Shown: in pieces, positions 57,645-64,000 of the stretch
Numbering within the stretch: position 1 is the stretch's first letter
How the letters are laid out: every line of letters starts with the position of its first letter
Assembly: GCF_000213255.1 (NCBI RefSeq)
Contig: NC_015520.1
Location: 2,893,501 to 2,957,500 of the forward strand
Direction of reading: 5' to 3'
Length of the DNA stretch: 64,000 nt
Origin: Mahella australiensis 50-1 BON
Lineage (GTDB): Bacteria > Bacillota > Clostridia > Mahellales > Mahellaceae
Translations under genes and position numbers: made by a program
The notes under the pieces: generated by a model
What the model was told of the DNA's origin: nothing
The model's database searches: none
What the model saw: only the letters and a program-made list of their open reading frames with translations

Positions 57645-59735
57645 TCAATATTTAAATATGTTGGTTTGCTCTCTTAATTGATTTGCTAATTCCGCCAACT
57701 CATCAGCTGCAGCCGATATCTCCTCGCTGGTAGCTGACTGTTCTTCAGTTGCAGCCGATACCTCTTCTATAGCGGCTGCATTATCTTGCGATATGTCGGC
57801 TATCTGATCTATTTTTTGCTTTAGATTTTTCGCATCTTCGCTTAGCATCGTAGCCGAACGCGTCACGTCTTTCGTCTTATTTAGCGCCTCCTGAATAACT
57901 GTCCTTATGTCATCAAATGCCCTCGATGTAGCTTCAACCGCATCTTCCTGCTCAATAACAGTTGCAGTTGCTTGCTCCATTTCAACTACCGCATTGTCTA
58001 TATTACCTCTTATTTGCTCGACAATACCTTTTATCTCATTGCTAGAATCGTTAGCTGTTTCAGCAAGCTTCCTTATTTCACCAGCCACTACCGCAAATCC
58101 CTTGCCCTGCTCACCGGCTCTAGCAGCTTCAATAGCAGCATTTAAAGCCAGCAGATTAGTGTGTTTTGCCACATCTTGTATAACCATCAAAATCTGGTCT
58201 ATTTGCTGAGATTTATCTCGTAACTCTGAAATAGTGTTCTCCAGATTCAATGTTCTCTCCTTACTTTCTGCCATTTTTTGTTTTTGATAAATGATTCTAT
58301 CAACGCCTTCTTCTATAGATTCCTCCACCTTATTATCTGATTCTTCTAATAAATGCAAGCTGCCTAAAACGTTGTTTAAACGTTCAATGGTAGCCGATAC
58401 CGTCTTATCTCCGTCTTGGGCAAGCTCGGCCTGTTTAGAAGCACCGCCCGCGAGCTCATTTGTCGTGATAGCGATTTGCTCGATGGCTTTAGCAGATTCT
58501 TTCGACGATACCGCTATCAAGTCCGAAGTATTTGCTAACGAAGACGCAGCATCTTTGATCTTTATTATCAAGTCTCTGAGATTTTTCACCATAATATCAA
58601 ATGAATTTTTAAGGAGCGCCAGCTCGTTGCGTATGTGTTTATCGTCAGTATTGCTCGTTTCATTATACCCAGATAGATCTCCACCAGCTACTTTTTCGGC
58701 ATCGGCCATAACAATACGCAATGGTTTTATCACCAATTGCTGAAGCATCAACGCCAACAGAGCTATGAAGGCCAATATCGCCATTATGACTATGACAGTA
58801 TTCACGCGTATTGTATTATTAAGCGACGCAAAGGCTTCCGTTTGTGGCAATACCTCCACTAATTTCATGCCCGTATCGCCTATTGGCGCAAAGGCCAAAA
58901 AGCAATCTTGTCCTTCAAATTTAAGCTGTTGCACACCTTTGTTCTTAGCTGCCACGATTTTTTGGCCAGCAGCACGCACGTCAGCTTGCTCGTCCTCCGT
59001 AATTTTTTGTTTCAAATCCTTCGCCGAATCCCTGCTTGCTAAATAATAGCCGTCGCTAGTCACTACAAAGGCGAAACCAGTCTCGTCCACTTTTATATTT
59101 TTCACGTAATCTCTCAGATAATTAAGTCCTATATCAGCCGTAGTTACACCTATGATCTTATCTCCAACGCGAATCGGGCTAGATGATGTAATCATTACTG
59201 TATTGGTGACCTCGTCAAGATAGGGCTGCGTCCATGCGATATCGCCCTTGGCGTTTATACCAATTTTATACCATTCATATTGGAAATAATCATAATCGGC
59301 GTTGCTATAATCCCACGTCAACTCAACCTTGCCGTTGTCTTTATACATATAAGGTCCAAAATATTTGGTTTTTTCGTCGTAAACGTAAGGCTCCAGCCAT
59401 ATGCCACTACCGCAGGCTAGCTCGTTTTTCTCTACGTATGTCTTAGCGGCCTCTAAAAGCTTTTCATAGCTTTGAGGGCCTAACGCAGCAACTTCATATG
59501 CCTGTATTTGTGCTAATTTGCCTACAGAATCTACACTGGCATAAAATTTTTCTGACGCTTCTCCAGCCTGATAAACGAGTTTATCGCTGATTTCCGTTAT
59601 TATGTTATTTTTAAAGCTTATCATGCTATAGATCGTTTGAATCGCAAAGACTATGACCGTAAGGAATATAACCGCGGAGATAACAAGAGTCCTTATGCTC
59701 ACTTTGGGCATATACGACTTATGCACAGTAAACAT
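57645..59735 (-). CDS. Methyl-accepting chemotaxis protein
   Basis: A chemoreceptor of about 696 residues. Membrane span 1 lies near residues 15-40, followed by a dCache_1-type external sensor ([19 protein letters not shown], then [20 protein letters not shown]), span 2 near 310-330, HAMP, and the signalling domain with the hairpin tip [38 protein letters not shown]. Start is uncertain: ATG at 59735 is very close to AGGGGG; GTG at 59726 has better spacing. Ligand unknown; dCache sensors often bind amino acids or carboxylates. Fits the flagellar genes at the left edge. Confidence 0.93.
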   Translation of the reverse strand: MFTVHKSYMPKVSIRTLVISAVIFLTVIVFAIQTIYSMISFKNNIITEISDKLVYQAGEASEKFYASVDSVGKLAQIQAYEVAALGPQSYEKLLEAAKTYVEKNELACGSGIWLEPYVYDEKTKYFGPYMYKDNGKVELTWDYSNADYDYFQYEWYKIGINAKGDIAWTQPYLDEVTNTVMITSSSPIRVGDKIIGVTTADIGLNYLRDYVKNIKVDETGFAFVVTSDGYYLASRDSAKDLKQKITEDEQADVRAAGQKIVAAKNKGVQQLKFEGQDCFLAFAPIGDTGMKLVEVLPQTEAFASLNNTIRVNTVIVIMAILAFIALLALMLQQLVIKPLRIVMADAEKVAGGDLSGYNETSNTDDKHIRNELALLKNSFDIMVKNLRDLIIKIKDAASSLANTSDLIAVSSKESAKAIEQIAITTNELAGGASKQAELAQDGDKTVSATIERLNNVLGSLHLLEESDNKVEESIEEGVDRIIYQKQKMAESKERTLNLENTISELRDKSQQIDQILMVIQDVAKHTNLLALNAAIEAARAGEQGKGFAVVAGEIRKLAETANDSSNEIKGIVEQIRGNIDNAVVEMEQATATVIEQEDAVEATSRAFDDIRTVIQEALNKTKDVTRSATMLSEDAKNLKQKIDQIADISQDNAAAIEEVSAATEEQSATSEEISAAADELAELANQLREQTNIFKY

Positions 59736-59813
59736 TCCCCCTTTGCACTTTGTTTTATATAATCTATCGGCTTTCGCAAGCAAAAGCTTGACAATCTTCA
59801 GTTCGTATGCCAA

Positions 59814-60264
59814 ATCTTCCCTCTGTTACTCAATTGAAAATATAAATTCCACCCTTGTTGCTATTCTCAGATATAATAGAATTATTTCGTTTATAACCAC
59901 TTTTATGTATCAAGACACGACTAAGCACCTGATTTCATAGCCCCAACAAAGGTATTTCAGCTTCAAGTAGTGGTTGGTGGTTCTAAGCACGAAAAAGTTA
60001 TTAAACTTGAGCTAAACCCTATTTTTGATAATAGTAATCCATACCTGCACCAAAAGCTGCAGATATTTATACTCTTTGTTTCCTTTTGTATTTACCTGTC
60101 CGTTATGCTACCTTCGTATAAGCTGCTAATCCTTGACTTATTCCTTCTTTAATTTTATCAGTCGCCTGAGGATGCGGTGTTCAAGGCTCTGGGTGTAGAG
60201 TGATCTGCGCAATCGCAACGAGCCCGCAATATTACCGATACTTACTACTTGTGGCGTGGAGAAG
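59814..60264. other. Intergenic region without recognisable gene
   Basis: About 450 AT-rich bases between the chemoreceptor and the MerR gene. A 60-residue plus-strand frame at 59970-60152 has no Shine-Dalgarno and no family resemblance. Presumably includes the chemoreceptor promoter; I could not locate it. Confidence 0.5.
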
Positions 60265-60681
60265 TCAGCTTCCATCAACTTCTGAGATATAAGCAGATGG
60301 CAAGGCCTTTTTCAGCTCATTTTCAATTGGCACCATCTTCTGCTCATATCTTTCAATCTTATAATTTAATAGCGCCAGCGTTTGCTCCATTTCGTTTATT
60401 TTTTTAGCCAATTTATCGCGTTCTTTGATCAAGAGGTTCTTCCTTGCTTCGGCAGTTTCATCGCCTTGCTGAAACAGGTCTACGTATTCGATTAAAACTT
60501 CGATGGGCAATCCGGCATTGCGCATGCATTTGATGAATTCTATCCATCTGCAGTCCTCTTCAGTATAATCCCTGATGCCTCTACTATCGCGGTTTACAGC
60601 AGGTATGAGACCTATCCTCTCATAATAGCGCAGCGTATCCGGTGAAAGCCCGCATCTCTCGCTTACTTCCGCAATTTTCAT
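60265..60681 (-). CDS. MerR-family transcriptional regulator
   Basis: A 138-residue regulator: KIAEVSERCGLSPDTLRYYERIGLIP is the MerR winged helix, followed by the dimerisation coiled coil (about residues 80-115). No Cys metal cluster is seen, so an AdhR-like aldehyde/electrophile responder is more likely than a metal sensor. ATG at 60681 has GGGAG upstream. Divergent from an aldo/keto reductase operon; both promoters have 19-base spacers, the mark of MerR control. Confidence 0.9.
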   Translation of the reverse strand: MKIAEVSERCGLSPDTLRYYERIGLIPAVNRDSRGIRDYTEEDCRWIEFIKCMRNAGLPIEVLIEYVDLFQQGDETAEARKNLLIKERDKLAKKINEMEQTLALLNYKIERYEQKMVPIENELKKALPSAYISEVDGS

Positions 60682-60701
60682 GTTTATCATCTCCCGATTG
60701 T

Positions 60702-60732
60702 ATTATAGCACTTGGAGTGGGCTCTAAGTCAA
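60702..60732 (-). promoter_or_regulatory. MerR-gene promoter with 19-bp spacer
   Basis: On the minus strand TTGACT (60727-60732), 19 bases including the dyad TAGAGCCCACTCCA, then TATAAT (60702-60707). Overlong spacers are activated by MerR-induced DNA twisting. Confidence 0.75.
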
Positions 60733-60768
60733 TGGGAATATCCTGGCAGCAAATTTCTTTTTTGCCTA

Positions 60769-60799
60769 TTGACATGGAGTGCACTCCAGGTAGTATGCT
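60769..60799 (+). promoter_or_regulatory. Aldo/keto reductase operon promoter with 19-bp spacer
   Basis: TTGACA (60769-60774), 19 bases, TATGCT (60794-60799). The spacer begins with the perfect 14-bp palindrome TGGAGTGCACTCCA (60775-60788), related to the dyad in the divergent promoter. Confidence 0.85.
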
Positions 60800-60838
60800 A
60801 TGATTAAAACATAATATAATATGAAAGAAGTGGATAGA

Positions 60839-61819
60839 ATGGAATATGTAAAATTTGGCAATACGGGATTGGACGTGTCGAGGATATGCTTGGGCTGCAT
60901 GGGCTTTGGTGATCCCAACGCATGGGTACATAAGTGGGTATTGGATGAGGAACATAGCCGTCCCATCATAAAGAAAGCCATTGAGCTCGGCCTCAATTTC
61001 TTCGATACCGCAAATGTCTATTCGATGGGCAAAAGCGAAGAAGTGCTGGGCCGCGCTTTAAATGATTATGCCAACAGGGATGAAATAGTGGTAGCGACGA
61101 AAGTGTTCAACCGCATGCATGAAGGTCCAAACGGCGCCGGCTTGTCGCGCAAGGAGATTATGACCGAGATCGACAAGAGCTTGAAGCGGCTGGGCATGGA
61201 CTATGTGGATTTGTATATCATCCACAGGTGGGATTACAACACGCCCATAGAGGAAACGATGGATGCGCTAAACGATGTGGTTAAGGCCGGAAAGACTAGG
61301 TACATAGGTGCATCGGCTATGTATGCGTGGCAATTCGAGAAGGCGCTGCACGTGGCGGAGAAACATGGTTGGACGCGCTTTGTATCTATGCAGAATCACT
61401 ATAATCTCATATACAGGGAAGAAGAGCGCGAAATGATGCCGCTTTGCCGCGAGGAGAAGATTGCGGTTACGCCCTACAGCCCGCTCGCGTCAGGCAGGCT
61501 CGCGCGCGAATGGTCGCAGACGACTTATCGCTATGAAACCGATGAGGTGGCTAAATCTAAATACGGTTCTACGGCCGAGACTGACAAGGCCATAGTAGAC
61601 AGAGTGGCCGAGCTGGCACAAAAGCACGGCGTGCCTATGTCGCAGGTTTCGTTGGCATGGCTGCTGCATAAGGAGCCAGTCATAGCGCCTATAGTTGGTG
61701 CAATTAAGGTGGAACATCTAGATGATGCCGTAGCTGCCCTGTCGGTAAAGCTGACGCCGGATGAGATTGCTTATCTGGAAGAGCCGTACGTGCCTCATAA
61801 AGTTGTAGGAGCGTTATGA
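60839..61819 (+). CDS. Aldo/keto reductase
   Basis: A 326-residue NADPH-dependent reductase. FFDTANVYSMGKSEEVLG holds catalytic Asp and Tyr, VVATKVFNRMHEGP the Lys, and DLYIIHRWD the His; YSPLASGRLAR is the cofactor-binding part. The ATG at 60839 (after GTGGA) is chosen over 60821, which has no ribosome site. First gene of the MerR-linked operon, likely detoxifying aldehydes. Confidence 0.93.
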   Translation: MEYVKFGNTGLDVSRICLGCMGFGDPNAWVHKWVLDEEHSRPIIKKAIELGLNFFDTANVYSMGKSEEVLGRALNDYANRDEIVVATKVFNRMHEGPNGAGLSRKEIMTEIDKSLKRLGMDYVDLYIIHRWDYNTPIEETMDALNDVVKAGKTRYIGASAMYAWQFEKALHVAEKHGWTRFVSMQNHYNLIYREEEREMMPLCREEKIAVTPYSPLASGRLAREWSQTTYRYETDEVAKSKYGSTAETDKAIVDRVAELAQKHGVPMSQVSLAWLLHKEPVIAPIVGAIKVEHLDDAVAALSVKLTPDEIAYLEEPYVPHKVVGAL

Positions 61820-61867
61820 ACACGTGGATTAATAAAGGAATTTGAAGTTATTTAAACGAAAGGATTT

Positions 61868-63061
61868 ATGATTGATATGGATGTAAACATGAAATTCAAT
61901 ATGTATATACCTACTAAGATTTTATTCGGAGAAGGAAAGCTAAACGAGTTGGGCTCACAAAAGATACCCGGCAGGAAAGCGCTCCTCGTGATATCTAGTG
62001 GCAAATCGGTAAGAGAAAACGGAGCTCTCGCAAGGACGGAGGAGCAGCTAAAGGTCGCTGGTGTAGATTACGTTTTGTTTGACAAAATCATGCAAAACCC
62101 GGTTAAGATGACCGTTATGGAGGGCGCCGCGTTGGCCAAAGCGAACGGCTGCGACTTTGTAGTAGCCTTAGGCGGTGGAAGCGTTATGGATTCAGGCAAG
62201 GCCATAGCCATGATGGTTAACAACGAGGGCGACCTTTGGGATTATGCCGGTGGTAAGACCGGCAAGCGGCTGCCGCTTAAGAATCCGCCGGTTCCGCTAG
62301 TATGTATCACGACGACTGCCGGCACGGGCAGCGAGGTGGATGCCGGCGGGGTTATAACCAACGAGGAAACCAATGAGAAAATAGGCATTGCCGGTTATGA
62401 AGAATCATTCCCCGTACTGTCCGTAGTAGACCCCGAGCTCATGAAAACCGTACCTCCGAAATATACGGCTTATCAAGGCTTTGATGCCCTGCTGCAAAGC
62501 ATAGAATGCTATATCTCTTATTTCAACAATGTTATGAGCGATATGTATGCTCTGACATCGATAGAATACGCCGGCAAATATCTGCCCCGTGCTGTGAAAG
62601 ACGGCAATGACAGGGAAGCCCGCAGCGGCATGGCGTTCGCCAATACGCTGTCCGGCGTTGCAATGGTGCTTTCTTCCACTACCGCAGAGCATTCTATGGA
62701 GCACGCTATGTCTGCATATCATCCAAATTTGCCTCATGGCGCCGGCCTCATCATGATATCCAGGGCGTTTTTTGAATTCTTTATAGATAAGCACGTTTGC
62801 GACGAGCGCTTTGTCCGCATGGCTAAGGCATTGGGCATGGATGGCGTGAAAAAGCCGGAGGATTTCATAACAGCGCTGGTAAAGCTGCAGGAGGACTGCG
62901 GCGTAGCCAACCTAAAGATGTCGGATTACGGCATTAAGCCGTCTGAATTTGACGAACTGGCGCGTAATGCCCGTGAGGCGATGGGTCCATTGTTCGCAGG
63001 CAATCCGTATCCCATGAGCCATGAGGATTGCGTGGAAATATATAGGAAATCATATAAATAA
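61868..63061 (+). CDS. Iron-containing alcohol dehydrogenase
   Basis: A 397-residue type III alcohol dehydrogenase. ALGGGSVMDSGKAIAMM near residue 100 and TAGTGSEVDAGGVI near 145 bind NAD(P); iron ligands are in STTAEHSMEHAMSAYHPNLPHGAGL near 270-295. AAAGG before the ATG (another ATG four codons on). Probably acts with the upstream reductase on aldehydes; resembles butanol dehydrogenase-like enzymes. Confidence 0.94.
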   Translation: MIDMDVNMKFNMYIPTKILFGEGKLNELGSQKIPGRKALLVISSGKSVRENGALARTEEQLKVAGVDYVLFDKIMQNPVKMTVMEGAALAKANGCDFVVALGGGSVMDSGKAIAMMVNNEGDLWDYAGGKTGKRLPLKNPPVPLVCITTTAGTGSEVDAGGVITNEETNEKIGIAGYEESFPVLSVVDPELMKTVPPKYTAYQGFDALLQSIECYISYFNNVMSDMYALTSIEYAGKYLPRAVKDGNDREARSGMAFANTLSGVAMVLSSTTAEHSMEHAMSAYHPNLPHGAGLIMISRAFFEFFIDKHVCDERFVRMAKALGMDGVKKPEDFITALVKLQEDCGVANLKMSDYGIKPSEFDELARNAREAMGPLFAGNPYPMSHEDCVEIYRKSYK

Positions 63062-63086
63062 TATTATGAAAAGGGCGAGATAATTT

Positions 63087-63512
63087 ATGGAAAGCAAAGA
63101 AGAATTCGCACAGAAGCTGATTTTTCCTGTGGGGCCGGAAGCTCCGGAGGAAATTGCTGAAAACTTTATAGGCAGGGTTTATCTTTATGCGCTCGTGCCT
63201 TTTGACAGCCCGCTGAAGCATCCTGTAAGCCATGTCGTATTTGAACCGCGCTGCCGCAATAATTGGCATAAGCATCCCAGAGGCCAGATTCTGTTGGTTA
63301 CCGGCGGAAGAGGCTGGTATCAGGAGGAGGGCAAAGAAGCGCGCGAGCTTCATGCCGGCGATGTCGTGGAGATACTGCCAAGCGTCAAGCATTGGCATGG
63401 CGCTGCGGCGGACAGCTGGTTTGCTCATATCGCAATGGAGGCGGACATGATAGCCGGTCCTCCTGAATGGCTCGAGCCCATGAGCGATGAACAATATAAT
63501 AAGCTGAGGTGA
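63087..63512 (+). CDS. Cupin-domain protein
   Basis: A 141-residue single-domain cupin: NNWHKHPRGQILLVTGGRGWYQEEG is motif 1 with two His and an expected Gln position, and AGDVVEILPSVKHWHG is motif 2. Such cupins pair with carboxymuconolactone decarboxylase-like proteins, which follow here after 4 bases. Substrate unknown. Confidence 0.9.
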   Translation: MESKEEFAQKLIFPVGPEAPEEIAENFIGRVYLYALVPFDSPLKHPVSHVVFEPRCRNNWHKHPRGQILLVTGGRGWYQEEGKEARELHAGDVVEILPSVKHWHGAAADSWFAHIAMEADMIAGPPEWLEPMSDEQYNKLR

Positions 63513-63516
63513 TATA

Positions 63517-63837
63517 ATGGAGAAAGTAACAGCAGGACATGACGCGTTAGGGGATTTTGCCCCGAAGTTTGCCGAGCTAAACGATGACGTGTTTTTCGGC
63601 CAAGTATGGTCGAGAGAGGATAAGCTTTCGGCGCGGGACCGCAGCATGATTACGGTGACGTCGCTGGTTGCGAGCGGCATAACCGACAGCTCGCTGAAAT
63701 TTCATATACAGAAGGCCAAGGAAAACGGTATAACCAAAGAAGAGATGGCGGAGGTTTTAACGCACCTTGCATTTTATGCGGGTTGGCCGAAGGGCTGGGC
63801 CGCCTTCTATATAGCAAAAGAGATATATAAGGAGTGA
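63517..63837 (+). CDS. Carboxymuconolactone decarboxylase-family protein
   Basis: A 106-residue helical protein of the CMD family. DRSMITVTSLVASG and EEMAEVLTHLAFYAGWPKGW are the family helices. The CxxC pair of AhpD-type peroxidase members is absent, so disulfide reduction is unlikely. Usual partner of the preceding cupin in oxidoreductase operons. Confidence 0.92.
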   Translation: MEKVTAGHDALGDFAPKFAELNDDVFFGQVWSREDKLSARDRSMITVTSLVASGITDSSLKFHIQKAKENGITKEEMAEVLTHLAFYAGWPKGWAAFYIAKEIYKE

Positions 63838-63843
63838 AAAATT

Positions 63844-64000
63844 ATGAGAAAGGATTTTGGAGCAAAGACATGGTTTTATCCCTTGCCAGTGCTGATTATA
63901 GGCACCTATGATGAAAAAGGCAATGCCAATGCCATGAATGCGGCGTGGGGCGGCATATACGATTCCAACCACGTAGTGCTCAGCCTTAGCTCAGATCATA
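63844..64000 (+). CDS. Flavin reductase-like protein (5' part)
   Basis: The first 52 codons before the window ends. KTWFYPLPVLIIGTYDEKGN and NAMNAAWGGIYDSN resemble the N-terminus of FMN-binding flavin reductase-domain proteins (DIM6/NTAB group). ATG follows the CMD stop by 6 bases and lies in the same operon. Confidence 0.8.
   Translation, partial: MRKDFGAKTWFYPLPVLIIGTYDEKGNANAMNAAWGGIYDSNHVVLSLSSDH

Noticed and set aside
59970..60152. Small plus-strand frame with a hydrophobic tail
   Set aside because: No ribosome-binding site, no family likeness and AT-rich composition consistent with chance.

Overview
The window looks like the chromosome of a flagellated, low-to-middling GC Firmicute of the Clostridia, possibly a saccharolytic thermophile such as a Mahella-like organism; I infer this from gene families and could not run a comparison. 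Supporting signs are a T-box-controlled branched-chain amino acid operon, YesM/YesN two-component proteins, three sugar ABC uptake systems, Shine-Dalgarno-rich starts with frequent GTG/TTG, and archaeal-type leuC/leuD with citramalate synthase.

Layout. 1-1059 (+): end of a flagellar filament cluster (fliD end, fliS, a fliT-like gene). 1062-16399 (-): an inositol unit in the order iolG-iolD-iolE-transaldolase-iolB-iolA, then a response regulator, a histidine kinase, an RbsA-like ATPase with both nucleotide sites destroyed, and a ribose-type ABC transporter. A LacI regulator (17253-18254) probably controls it: the same AAACGTTT-type operator sits in the 17-bp promoter spacer of both iolG and the lacI gene. 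No iolC kinase or iolJ aldolase lies in the operon; a transaldolase occupies that place.

18324-29153: an accessory block between two perfect 43-bp direct repeats. It holds a deoC relic split by a 319-bp MITE, an amidohydrolase, a GH30-like protein, an Lpl-type ABC transporter, a GntR regulator with a perfect 50-bp palindrome, and a TIR-bounded transposon whose DUF4338 and IS66 genes each carry one nonsense codon.

29176-33267 (-): DUF362 ferredoxin-like protein, SDR, PIG-L deacetylase and an MFS transporter truncated by an in-frame stop. 33392-36713: a gene graveyard (GrpB, ParE, phage portal, HNH-like and methyltransferase fragments plus an intact antitoxin, SUKH protein and GNAT) between two imperfect repeats.

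36704-47700 (-): nine genes in one direction: ROK repressor, PfkB kinase, GH4 glycosidase, SIS isomerase/deaminase, MttB-family methyltransferase, UroD-like methyltransferase, and an Lpl-type ABC transporter. Joining corrinoid-type methyltransferases to a sugar operon is unusual and is, with the transaldolase inositol operon, the best candidate here for new biology.

47960-55703 (-): msrA, cytidine deaminase, then leuD-leuC-cimA-leuA-ilvC-ilvN behind a T-box leader. A complete ISNCY (IS1202-like) element with 17-bp target duplication abuts that promoter (55721-57473). Then follow a chemoreceptor, a MerR regulator, and (60839-64000, +) a redox operon: aldo/keto reductase, iron alcohol dehydrogenase, cupin, CMD-family protein and a flavin reductase-like gene cut by the window end. 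I saw no tRNA, rRNA or CRISPR.
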